Source: Akkermansiaceae bacterium UBA5020
Lineage (GTDB): Bacteria > Verrucomicrobiota > Verrucomicrobiia > Verrucomicrobiales > DEV007
DNA length: 21,181 nt
Direction of reading: 5' to 3'
Assembly (NCBI GenBank): GCA_002396885.1
Contig: DGXY01000086.1
Span: 1-21,181 of the forward strand
Under the pieces are notes generated by a model that saw only the letters and a program-made list of their open reading frames with translations, did not search any database and was not told the origin of the DNA. Positions 7,779 to 14,889 of the stretch are shown piece by piece. Position 1 is the stretch's first letter. Every line of letters begins with the position of its first letter. The position numbers and the translations under genes are program-made.

Positions 7779-7881
7779 CTCCTATTCATACTCTTACCTC
7801 ATACTCCTACTCAGACGGCGGGCGTCGTGGGACGTTCGTTGAGTACGAGTATGAGGTAAGAGTAGGAGTATGAGTTTTTTT
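7779..7881. terminator. long near-perfect hairpin with T tract at convergent junction
   Basis: Positions 7779-7813 pair with 7840-7874 around a 26-nt loop. In 35 positions I count three mismatches and one G-T wobble, and the inner 24 positions have a single mismatch (7807/7846). The 3' arm is directly followed by seven T residues (7875-7881). On the plus strand this is a good intrinsic terminator for the M20 gene. It sits against the stop codon of the minus-strand amidohydrolase and may serve both. The arms are built from hexamers of the form GAGTAN, so the element looks like an inverted simple-sequence repeat. Confidence 0.8.
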
Positions 7882-8723
7882 CAAGCCAAGCCATAGAACC
7901 GCTTCGCATTCTCCCCGAGAATCGCAGCCTGCTCGGCTTGGCTGAGCCCGGAGACCCAGAACTCGACACACTGCATCCAGTCGGCGTATTCGCCGCGGAG
8001 GAGACAAACGGGCCAGTCGCTGCCGAACATCAGCCGATCGGGACCAAAAGCCTCGAGCACGACATCGAACCAGGGACCGAGCAGATCGGGATCCCAATCC
8101 TCAAGGGCGGGAATCACCTCGGTGATCATTCCACTGACCTTGCAGAAGACGTGCTCGCGTTTCGCCAGCTCCCGCATCGAGGTCGCCCACGCGACATCGA
8201 CGCCACCGGGACCTCCGATGACGGGCTTGGCGATGTGGTCGAGCACGAAGGGTTGGGCGGGATGACGGTCGACACACTGGATCGCCGCCTCGAGCTGGTC
8301 GGCATGGATGAGCAGATCGTAAGTAAGGCCGAAATCATGCAAGACGGAGAGCCCGCGATTGAAATCCTCGCGCAGGCAATAATCGCGTTCGGGCATTCCC
8401 TGCAGGACCTCGCGCAGGCCCACGGCCTTGGGTTTCTCGGCAAACCGCGCCACCTTTTCGGCGGCATCGTCGGCGGTGAGATCGAGCCAGCCGACGACAC
8501 CGAGGATCCAGTCGTGCTCCGCGGCGTGTTGGAGGAGGAATTCGTTTTCCGCTTCCTCGGTGCGCGCCTGCACCGAGACGACGCCGTCGATCTTGAATTC
8601 ATCGAGGAGCGGCTTGAGATCGGCCGGGGCAAAGTCGCGTTTCAGCACCGCCATGTCGCCCCCGATCCACGGATAAGCCTCGGGCGAGTAGTTCCAGAAG
8701 TGATGATGGGAATCGATGCGCAT
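7881..8723 (-). CDS. amidohydrolase_2 family enzyme (lactonase-like)
   Basis: A 280-residue TIM-barrel hydrolase of the amidohydrolase_2 / COG3618 type, a group that includes L-fuconolactonase and related sugar lactonases and 2-pyrone-dicarboxylate lactonase. The metal-site HxH lies at the very N-terminus (His6 and His8 in MRIDSHHHFW). Further barrel-end residues are VSVQ (49-52), LLIHADQ (137-143), LDHIAKP (161-167), CKVSGM (194-199) and the catalytic Asp in MFGSDWPV (232-239). The length is normal and the ATG at 8723 gives the family N-terminus exactly. It is the last gene of a minus-strand run; no sugar dehydrogenase or transporter sits beside it, so the substrate is open. Confidence 0.88.
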   Translation of the reverse strand: MRIDSHHHFWNYSPEAYPWIGGDMAVLKRDFAPADLKPLLDEFKIDGVVSVQARTEEAENEFLLQHAAEHDWILGVVGWLDLTADDAAEKVARFAEKPKAVGLREVLQGMPERDYCLREDFNRGLSVLHDFGLTYDLLIHADQLEAAIQCVDRHPAQPFVLDHIAKPVIGGPGGVDVAWATSMRELAKREHVFCKVSGMITEVIPALEDWDPDLLGPWFDVVLEAFGPDRLMFGSDWPVCLLRGEYADWMQCVEFWVSGLSQAEQAAILGENAKRFYGLA

Positions 8724-8783
8724 GGTTTGAGAAAGTCGTTCAAGGTCACCACGAGTCCGCTGACAACGAGGAGTTGCACCACT

Positions 8784-8969
8784 TCATCGAGAAGTCTTGC
8801 CAACCACTTTTCGAACGGGGGTTCCATCATCTTTTCCACGCCAGGATCTGCCGAGGACGGCGTCCGCACTTTGTTGCAGGGAGGCCAGTCGCTCCATCGG
8901 CGACCTGTGCGACAAGGAGCCTCCGACTTGCTTCTTCACCGGTTCCCGAAGGTTTTCCTTCTCCGACAT
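8784..8969 (-). pseudogene. possible small gene, probably frame-disrupted
   Basis: The 298-bp gap between the propeller protein and the amidohydrolase carries a 61-codon frame starting MSEKENLREPVKKQVGG. Its first ~40 residues look protein-like (charged, then SPMERLASLQQSADAVLG). After that the composition turns to an R/G/K-rich tail. In the frame one base away (8642-8869) the sequence becomes MMEPPFEKWLARLLDE followed by VVQLLVVSGLVVTLNDFL, an amphipathic-to-hydrophobic helix. A single-base shift near 8850 would join the two into one ~85-residue protein with a C-terminal membrane-associated helix. I recognise no family. It may also be non-coding, or two chance frames. Confidence 0.3.
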
Positions 8970-9021
8970 GCCCGAGCTTATCACGGCGTCGTGACTTTCA
9001 CAATCCCGCGAAAAGGACCGA

Positions 9022-10920
9022 TCACTTCCCGATCGCATAAAGCGCCTTTTCGGAACGCAGCAACAAGACCCCGCCGGCCACGGCTGGAGTGCCCTGGAAT
9101 CGTGTCGGGTCGTCCTCGATGCGATTCACGCCGAAGAGCTTGAAGGTGGGCGAAGCCTCGATCACGAAGGTGCCGGCGCTGCGGCTCACGGCGATGAGGT
9201 GATCGCCGACGAGAATCGGCGAGGCGTAGAAGGCCATTCCTTTCCCGGTCTCGCTCGCGACATTGAGCCGCTCGCGATAGAGCAGCTCACCGCTTTCGGG
9301 TTTCGCGCACGCGGCGATGCCATCATCGCTCACCCAATAGAGCAGACCTTCGTGCTCGACCGGCAAAGGCATGTAGCTCTTCGCGGTCTGGCTTTCCCAG
9401 AGCAAGGCGTCAGCGCTCCGGTCGCCCTCGCCACCGCCGGCGAAGACGGTGCCGATCGTTCGCGGAAAACCACCGAACAGCGCGATGCGATTTCCCGAAA
9501 TGGGCACGGGACCGGCGGAGAGATTCCCCGTGACGGGGCTCGCCGTTTTCCATCGGATCGCTCCGCTTGCGGGATCGAGTCCACGCAGTTCCCCGCGGAT
9601 CGCGACGAGGAGATCGGTGCGGTCGGACGCGACCCGCTGAAGCGCCGGCGTGGCGTAGGTCTGTTCGAGCATGGGATCCTCCATCCGCCAGAGTTCCTTC
9701 CCGGTCGTGCGATCGAAGGCAAGGAGGGCGCGGGCCTCGTCGCCGGCATTGACGATGACCGCTTCGCCCGCGAGGACCACGCTCGAGGCCGAGCCCCAGG
9801 TCATGGACGAAGACATCGTGCCGGTCGGGGCCGACCAGACTTTCTTGCCGGAAAAATCGTAGGCAAGGACGCCGTTCTTTCCGTAGAAACAGTAGACCCG
9901 CTCGCCATCCGTCGCGGGCGTGTTGCTGGCGTAGCCGTGCTCCGGCAGATACTCCTTGTATTCATCCTCGGCGACGACGGCGGGTTCGCTCGCCGTCCAG
10001 AGCCGCTTGCCACTGACGAGATCCACGCAGAGGAGATGCCGCACGAGATCGAGCGGCTCCGCGTCGGCTTCCTTCCCATCGCCGTAGCCGGTGTAGCAGG
10101 TGACAAAGACGCGATCGCCCCAAACGATGGGTGAGGAAGATCCCGGGCCGGGCAGATCGAGCCGCCACTTCACATTCTCCGTCGAGCTCCAGTGCAAGGG
10201 CACGGTCGTGTCTACGAGTCCCGTGCCATTGAGACCACGGAAGCGCGGCCAGGATTCGGTGGCCTTCACCTCCTCCGCCTTTGCATCGCGATCCGACTGC
10301 GCCGCGAGAGTTTCGAGGGAGAAATCGGCGAGGGGAAACTGCGACCAATCGCGGTGGTCGAAATGCCACCACTCGCTCTCGATCGTCATGAAGCCATTTG
10401 CCCGCATCGCTGTCTGGAGGATGCGGCGATTCTCCGCGACCTCGGCACTGACCTTGAAATAATCGCGATGGGCGCGCGGCGAAAACTCGTCATAGGGCGT
10501 CGGCATGGGCAACTCGTTGCCCGTCGCGAGCTCGACGAGGGTCACATCGACGGCGGCCCCGCGGTTGTGTTTGGAACCCTCCTTGGGATGCCCGACAAAC
10601 CCTGGCAGGGGCGATTTCTCCCACATGAGGTATTGCACCGAATGCGGACGATAGCCGTCCCAGACCTTCAACCCGAGCCCCCGGTCGGCGAGGCTGCGGT
10701 GCGCCGAAAGGAGGGCGTCCGCCACCTTCCGCCGGAGAAAACAACGCTCCACAGGGTAGAGCACCGCCTTGCAAAAGTTGTTCTCGGTGGCGTAGGGCAG
10801 TTCGATGACGATCGTTGGATCAAGCCTCTTCAGCTCGACGAATTCATCGTCGCGATCCGCCCTAACAGGAGCACCAAATACGAGGAGAAGCAATAGCAAG
10901 GAGAGCGCTCGGGGAGTCAT
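9022..10920 (-). CDS. secreted VanX-type D-Ala-D-Ala dipeptidase fused to PQQ-like beta-propeller
   Basis: A 632-residue two-domain periplasmic protein. The ATG at 10920 starts a clear signal peptide (MTPRALSLLLLLLVFGAPVRA). Residues ~25-200 are a peptidase M15D domain that hydrolyses D-Ala-D-Ala. All key residues are visible: Arg91 in WDGYRPHS, zinc ligands His118 and Asp125 in SKHNRGAAVD, catalytic Glu183 and zinc ligand His186 in ESEWWHFD. From about residue 215 (WPRFRGLNGTG) to the end runs a PQQ/BamB-like propeller with repeated blades such as LVSGKRLW, DFSGKKVW, DRTTGKELWR and DPASGAIRW. VanX/DdpX enzymes are normally ~190-200 residues and stand alone. A TTG-started extension to 10965 would bury the signal peptide and was not used. 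The gene lies 71 bp downstream of the haloperoxidase gene on the same strand. Confidence 0.87.
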   Translation of the reverse strand: MTPRALSLLLLLLVFGAPVRADRDDEFVELKRLDPTIVIELPYATENNFCKAVLYPVERCFLRRKVADALLSAHRSLADRGLGLKVWDGYRPHSVQYLMWEKSPLPGFVGHPKEGSKHNRGAAVDVTLVELATGNELPMPTPYDEFSPRAHRDYFKVSAEVAENRRILQTAMRANGFMTIESEWWHFDHRDWSQFPLADFSLETLAAQSDRDAKAEEVKATESWPRFRGLNGTGLVDTTVPLHWSSTENVKWRLDLPGPGSSSPIVWGDRVFVTCYTGYGDGKEADAEPLDLVRHLLCVDLVSGKRLWTASEPAVVAEDEYKEYLPEHGYASNTPATDGERVYCFYGKNGVLAYDFSGKKVWSAPTGTMSSSMTWGSASSVVLAGEAVIVNAGDEARALLAFDRTTGKELWRMEDPMLEQTYATPALQRVASDRTDLLVAIRGELRGLDPASGAIRWKTASPVTGNLSAGPVPISGNRIALFGGFPRTIGTVFAGGGEGDRSADALLWESQTAKSYMPLPVEHEGLLYWVSDDGIAACAKPESGELLYRERLNVASETGKGMAFYASPILVGDHLIAVSRSAGTFVIEASPTFKLFGVNRIEDDPTRFQGTPAVAGGVLLLRSEKALYAIGK

Positions 10921-10991
10921 GCGGGGAACGCCGACACGATACCGCCACCCCCGGCGGATCGGCAAGCGTTTCCCAGCGCCCCATCGCGGGA

Positions 10992-12698
10992 TCAGATCGT
11001 GATCGTCGTGCCGTCGAATTTTGTCAGGGAAAACCCTGCGAAACTCTCGTTGGTGAGGGTCTTGTGATCGCGGAGAAAGCGGATGGCCACGTCTTCTCCG
11101 AGAAGGAAGGCGGGCGACTCATCGGAGCGCCAGTGGACACCGGCCGTGTCGCGTCCGTAGCCGATGTTTGAAGCGAGCTTGTTGAGTTCGCCGCCCACCG
11201 TAAGGGCCCCCGGGTAGGGGAGGAGCAGGCTGCCGAGGGCGTTCGCTTGGACCGGTGCCGGAATCTCGAACGTTTCCTTGAAATAAGCCTTCAACACGGT
11301 GACGCAGGCAGCGGCGATGGTGGCGTGCCCGCCTGGATAGGCCGGGTGGGTCGGGGAACCCTCCGGATAGGCCAAGGGAAGAAGGCTCGTCGAATAGGCT
11401 CCTTGAATCAAGGGAAGCACCGCCGAATTGAGCACACTCGTGTGAAGGGGATACGCCGCTCCGTCTTGGATCACCCGGTGAACAAGCCCCGAGTAGGCCT
11501 CCGGCCGCAAGCGACGATGGACGAGCCATTTCTGATACCAGGCCGCCTTCAGGGCCTCGCTCGCGACGCGTGCCACCAGATCAAGGAGATGGGCGGCTCC
11601 GAAGGTGACAAAGCCTCCCTGATTCGCGATCGAACGGTAGGGGTGATTCTCATCGACCGCCCCACCGCCGTAGGAAAGGAGGATGAGCGCCGCACTGAGG
11701 AAAGCCTGATAGGAAAAATCGAAGTGCACATACTCCGCGAGGTCGCGACCGCTCGCGATGTAGTAGGATCCGTCCGCCGCGGCAGTCGTCAGGGGAGATC
11801 CGCCATTCTGAAGATTGAGCCAATGGGCGAAGGTGGTCGCATGATTGTCGTTTTCCGCCGTCGTCCGGTAGCGTTGGGTGATCGTCGTGGCACCGAAGGG
11901 GATGTCCTTCCAGAGGAACTGCGAGATTAAAGGCCCGGTGGCCTCGCCGGGGAGTCCCCCGCGAAAGAGGGTGCCGGGCGTCACGTTCGCGCCGCTCTTG
12001 GGCCCGCGGAAGTCGGGCAAGGCGGAGAGGTCGCTCGCGGCGGCGGCAATCGTGGGGCTGCTCTCATACTCGATGAAGGGCACATCACGGGTCCAGGCGC
12101 GCCAATAGACCTCGACCATTTCTCCCGCCGCCCACGCGCTGGAAAGAGCGGGTGCTGCCGGCATCGTGAAATGATGGGAGTCACCTCCTTCGAGCGAAAA
12201 GGCGAGCGAGGCCTGGGGGTTGGCGAGTTTGGCAACGCCGCCGAGCGGGATCGCGTTGAAGGCAGCCTGGGTGCGGGTGACAAGGGCCTGCCGGTAGAGC
12301 TGGTAAGCGCTCGCGTCCACCTCACCGACGCTGTTGTGGGGCAGGGCTTTGGTGAAGTTTCCGATGAAGTTCGGGTAAAGCGTCTCGTCGGTGTTGGTCG
12401 GATGGGGCGGGAGCGCCAGGTTGCGCTGCTGAGTCGCGGCGGCGAGGCGCTTGTTGAAGGCAGCGGTGCGACGGACCTCGGCCGCGCTCGGCGGAGCCGG
12501 CTGCTTACTTGGCTTAGCCGGATCCTTGCTTGGCTTAGCTGGATCCTTACTTGGCGCAGCCGGCAGCGTCCCCCGCGGTGCCGATCCCGCTGCCTGCGCC
12601 GTGGCAGAGGCCCCGGCAAGAGCAGCGCCAAGCGCGGGCACGGTGGAAAGAAAAGAGCGACGGTTGAAGGCGGACGGGGATTCGGATTTCGGGCTCAT
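10992..12698 (-). CDS. vanadium-dependent haloperoxidase-like protein, Tat-exported
   Basis: A 568-residue member of the vanadium haloperoxidase / PAP2 superfamily. The N-terminus FNRRSFLSTVPALGAALAGA is a twin-arginine signal. Vanadate-site motifs are present: Lys390 and Arg398 in KWLVHRRLRPE (eight apart, as in bromoperoxidases), His451 and His458 in THPAYPGGHAT, Arg516 and His522 in GYGRDTAGVHW. The position that is Ser in YPSGH of well-studied enzymes is Gly here (PGGH). Residues ~49-70 form a low-complexity linker of PSKDPAK heptads. Halide oxidation is likely by family, but many bacterial relatives are untested and the Ser-to-Gly change leaves activity open. ATG at 12698; a possible promoter lies ~90 bp upstream. 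It could head an operon with the dipeptidase-propeller gene. Confidence 0.87.
   Translation of the reverse strand: MSPKSESPSAFNRRSFLSTVPALGAALAGASATAQAAGSAPRGTLPAAPSKDPAKPSKDPAKPSKQPAPPSAAEVRRTAAFNKRLAAATQQRNLALPPHPTNTDETLYPNFIGNFTKALPHNSVGEVDASAYQLYRQALVTRTQAAFNAIPLGGVAKLANPQASLAFSLEGGDSHHFTMPAAPALSSAWAAGEMVEVYWRAWTRDVPFIEYESSPTIAAAASDLSALPDFRGPKSGANVTPGTLFRGGLPGEATGPLISQFLWKDIPFGATTITQRYRTTAENDNHATTFAHWLNLQNGGSPLTTAAADGSYYIASGRDLAEYVHFDFSYQAFLSAALILLSYGGGAVDENHPYRSIANQGGFVTFGAAHLLDLVARVASEALKAAWYQKWLVHRRLRPEAYSGLVHRVIQDGAAYPLHTSVLNSAVLPLIQGAYSTSLLPLAYPEGSPTHPAYPGGHATIAAACVTVLKAYFKETFEIPAPVQANALGSLLLPYPGALTVGGELNKLASNIGYGRDTAGVHWRSDESPAFLLGEDVAIRFLRDHKTLTNESFAGFSLTKFDGTTITI
12505..12561 (-). 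repeat. 21-bp tandem repeat inside the haloperoxidase gene
   Basis: Two nearly identical 21-bp units (12505-12525 and 12526-12546) and a third partial unit encode the heptads PSKDPAK, PSKDPAK and PSKQPAP. They form a flexible Pro/Lys linker between the Tat signal and the catalytic domain. The unit is a whole number of codons, so copy number can change without breaking the frame. Confidence 0.85.
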
Positions 12699-12786
12699 GA
12701 GAGGATTGTTAAAGGGTTACCGACGCTTGACGAACGGCCGTTCTGGATGAGTCAACAAAAGCGAGCAGGTCTCAAGGATCACGTCC

Positions 12787-12814
12787 GATATAAAGCTTAT
12801 TTTAATTACATCAA
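12787..12814 (-). promoter_or_regulatory. candidate sigma70-type promoter for the haloperoxidase gene
   Basis: On the minus strand, TTGATG (12814-12809) is followed after 16 bp by TATATC (12792-12787), in the most AT-rich stretch of the region. This would leave a leader of about 80 nt before the ATG at 12698. No regulator site is recognised. The assignment rests only on resemblance to -35/-10 consensus sequences. Confidence 0.35.
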
Positions 12815-12842
12815 ATTCAATTCATCACGCTTCACCGCGTGA

Positions 12843-12938
12843 AGAAACTGTCGCATTACTTCCACGGTCGATGTCGAGGCCACCTCGGACTTCGGCGTCT
12901 CGTCAGCCCACAAGGTGACGATCGTCCGGAAGCCCTGA
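12843..12938 (+). pseudogene. orphaned 3' end of a lost gene (Ig-like/HYR-type tail)
   Basis: A plus-strand frame entered from an in-frame stop at 12840-12842 reads ITSTVDVEATSDFGVSSAH followed by KVTIVRKP, then tandem stops TGA TAA at 12936-12941. The alternating valine/threonine pattern ending in VTIVRKP resembles the last strands of a bacterial Ig-like or HYR domain at a protein's C-terminus. No start codon or upstream body exists, so at most this is a relic. A strong hairpin follows at 12963-12991, where a terminator of the lost gene would be expected. Chance coding of 27 residues cannot be excluded. Confidence 0.4.
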
Positions 12939-12962
12939 TAACGATCTCTTCATCCGGTTCTC

Positions 12963-12991
12963 CCGTCCGGCGGTCCCATCCCGCCGGACGG
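12963..12991. terminator. 11-bp perfect GC hairpin without T tract
   Basis: CCGTCCGGCGG (12963-12973) pairs perfectly with CCGCCGGACGG (12981-12991) around a 7-nt loop. No run of T follows on either strand, so classic intrinsic termination is uncertain. It could be the terminator or mRNA-end stabiliser of the relic frame upstream, or a second stop for minus-strand transcripts that pass 13011. Confidence 0.45.
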
Positions 12992-13010
12992 TGACCTGAC
13001 AAGCCCACAA

Positions 13011-13038
13011 AAAAAGCCCGGATCGCTCCGGGCTTTTT
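13011..13038. terminator. bidirectional intrinsic terminator
   Basis: AAAAAGCCCGGA (13011-13022) and TCCGGGCTTTTT (13027-13038) form a 12-bp stem with a 4-nt loop, flanked by an A run on the left and a T run on the right. It acts in either direction and lies 35 bp downstream of the peroxiredoxin stop codon (minus strand), so it is the end of that transcription unit. Confidence 0.93.
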
Positions 13039-13072
13039 GCATTTTCCGCCTCATGCGTGGCGGAGGGAGGAA

Positions 13073-13567
13073 TCAGGCGAGCTCTTTCAGCTTCGCTTTG
13101 ATCGCCTCAAAGTCGGGGAGATCGCCGGGGCTGTCGCTGCTCTCGGAGTATTGGACGATCCCCTGCTTGTCGATGATGAAGGCCGAGCGCTTCGGCACTC
13201 CGCCCATTTTCAGGTTCTTCTCGGGGAGAAAGCTGGAGTAGGCGACATCGTAGGCCGCCGCGATCTCGTGCTCGTAGTCGCTCAGGAGGGTGATGCCGAT
13301 GCCTTCCTTCTCCTTCCAGTTCTGCTGGGCGAAGGGATTGTCGCCGCTGATCCCGAAGACCTTCGCATTGAGCGTCTCGTATTCGGCCAGCTCGCTCGTG
13401 ACCGAGCAGAATTCCGTCGTGCAGACGCCGGTGAAGGCCATCGGGACGAAGAGCAGGAGAATGTTGCCGGAGCCGAGCTGGTCGACGAGGCGGACGAGCT
13501 CGGGGCCGTTCGCCCCGAGGGTGGTGAGTTCGAAATCGGGTGCGTGGGAGCCTACGGAGATAGCCAT
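13073..13567 (-). CDS. peroxiredoxin (AhpC/TSA redoxin family)
   Basis: A 164-residue cytosolic thiol peroxidase. The active-site signature PxxxTxxC is seen as PMAFTGVC, with Pro42, Thr46 and peroxidatic Cys49. A second cysteine, Cys54 (TTEFC), could be the resolving residue. The conserved Arg is probably Arg127 in PKRSAFIID. The length and the absence of a signal peptide resemble the AhpE/PrxQ-like groups; I do not assign a subfamily. The ATG at 13567 gives MAISVGSHAPDFEL, a typical redoxin start. A longer open frame upstream is a shadow of the neighbouring gene. It is the last gene before the 13011-13038 terminator. Confidence 0.92.
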   Translation of the reverse strand: MAISVGSHAPDFELTTLGANGPELVRLVDQLGSGNILLLFVPMAFTGVCTTEFCSVTSELAEYETLNAKVFGISGDNPFAQQNWKEKEGIGITLLSDYEHEIAAAYDVAYSSFLPEKNLKMGGVPKRSAFIIDKQGIVQYSESSDSPGDLPDFEAIKAKLKELA

Positions 13568-13674
13568 GTTGGATGGATGGGGTTGGGATTTGCGTCCGCT
13601 CGTGGTGACGGAACGGAGCACCGTAAAGTCGGGCGGAAGTGAACGCAAGTCACACAAAGCGTGCGTCCGCGCCT

Positions 13675-14370
13675 TCACTCCTTCCCCCGCGGACCGAACC
13701 CGGTCTCGACGATGAGTTGACCCTCTTCGGTGTAGACCGCCGCGAGTGAGGTGACATGGGCCTTCATCGCGGGATTCTCGGGATCGAGCTTGAAGAGGTC
13801 GAGCGAGGCGTAGCTGTTGACGAAGGGCTCGGGGACTTCGCCGAGCGACGGACGGATCTCGATCACCTTGAAGGCGATGGTGCGTGCGCGCAGCTCGGGT
13901 TGCAGGAGAAAGCTGGCGTTCAGGTAGCGGAAGCCTTTCTGGAAGGGCGCTTTCCGCAGAGGCTGCGCCATCGCCGCGACGATCCCCGTGCTGCCGATGC
14001 TCTCGATTCGGGTGTTGCCCCGGAAACCCTCCGCCGCCGGAAGGGTGGTGAGGAGCACGTTGAGATCTTCGGTCGAAAAAAGAATGCGTTCGGACTTCTT
14101 GGCGGCGACGGCCGCCTCGACCGCTTTCAGCTTGCCCATCGCTGCCTCGACCTGGGCGGCAGAGGGAGCCGGGATCGCGAGTTCGGCCGGGGTCTCCTGG
14201 GTGAAGGTGCCGATTTTGCGGTATTGATAGGTTCCAACGACGATATAGAGCACGATGAGGCCACCGAAGATCGTCACGATCGCCGCGAGGATGAGACATC
14301 CGGGCACGGGCGAACCGCGGTCGGGCATGGCATCGGTCGATTCGGTGGAGGAGGCTTCCTGATCCGGCAT
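13675..14370 (-). CDS. membrane-anchored protein of unknown function
   Basis: A 231-residue protein that I do not recognise. The first ~23 residues are acidic and Ser/Thr-rich. One membrane helix follows (CLILAAIVTIFGGLIVLYIVV), then a ~180-residue soluble region on the outer side that is predicted to be mixed alpha/beta: an alanine-rich helix (AAMGKLKAVEAAVAAKKSER), then ILFSTEDLNVLLTTLP and a strand-rich second half. The topology is that of a single-pass, N-in protein. The neighbours are another small membrane protein upstream (90 bp) and the peroxiredoxin downstream (107 bp), all on one strand. Coding bias and the lack of overlap with any other gene support it as real. Confidence 0.75.
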   Translation of the reverse strand: MPDQEASSTESTDAMPDRGSPVPGCLILAAIVTIFGGLIVLYIVVGTYQYRKIGTFTQETPAELAIPAPSAAQVEAAMGKLKAVEAAVAAKKSERILFSTEDLNVLLTTLPAAEGFRGNTRIESIGSTGIVAAMAQPLRKAPFQKGFRYLNASFLLQPELRARTIAFKVIEIRPSLGEVPEPFVNSYASLDLFKLDPENPAMKAHVTSLAAVYTEEGQLIVETGFGPRGKE

Positions 14371-14459
14371 GGCGGGACTTTGCCCCGCGCCGGGCGAAAC
14401 GCAAAGGATTTGGGCCAGGGATCGGCCGCGTCAGGCGGGCGGATTCGCTCTTAACAGAA

Positions 14460-14846
14460 TCACGATTTTCCGAACCAGGCCTTGGCTTCGGGTTTCAACC
14501 AGAAGAGGAGCAGGGGAACGCAGGCCAGGAGAAAACAGGCGCTCGTCATGCCGATGCAAATCAGGACGAGATTAAACACCCAGACCCACGGCTTTCGCGG
14601 GAGAAAAAAGGGCATCAGAAAGAGGACGAAAAAGACGAGCCCCATCACGAGCATCATCACGCCGATGATGACCGCCTCGGTCTTGCCCATCTCGAGCTCG
14701 GCCGGCTCGACCAGGAAAAAGGGAAGGCAAAAAGCCGCGACCGCCAAGTAAACCACGCAAAGAACAGCGCTGTAGACATAAAACCATCGCACCGCCGGAG
14801 GACGCGTGAGGGGAACGGGAGGAAGATTGAGCGGTTGGAGATCCAT
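14460..14846 (-). CDS. small multi-pass membrane protein of unknown function
   Basis: A 128-residue protein with three hydrophobic segments: YSAVLCVVYLAVAAFCLPFF, AVIIGVMMLVMGLVFFVLFL and a third around VFNLVLICIGMTSACFLLAC plus the adjoining LLLFWL. The N-terminal ~18 residues are proline-rich and the C-terminus ends KPEAKAWFGKS. I recognise no family or catalytic residue. It starts 43 bp after the haem protein stop codon, so co-transcription is likely. The pattern of hydrophobic segments separated by short charged loops makes it a credible gene. Confidence 0.75.
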   Translation of the reverse strand: MDLQPLNLPPVPLTRPPAVRWFYVYSAVLCVVYLAVAAFCLPFFLVEPAELEMGKTEAVIIGVMMLVMGLVFFVLFLMPFFLPRKPWVWVFNLVLICIGMTSACFLLACVPLLLFWLKPEAKAWFGKS

Positions 14847-14889
14847 TCCGTGGAAAATAGACAGGGTGATGTCTTCCGGGCAACTCTCT

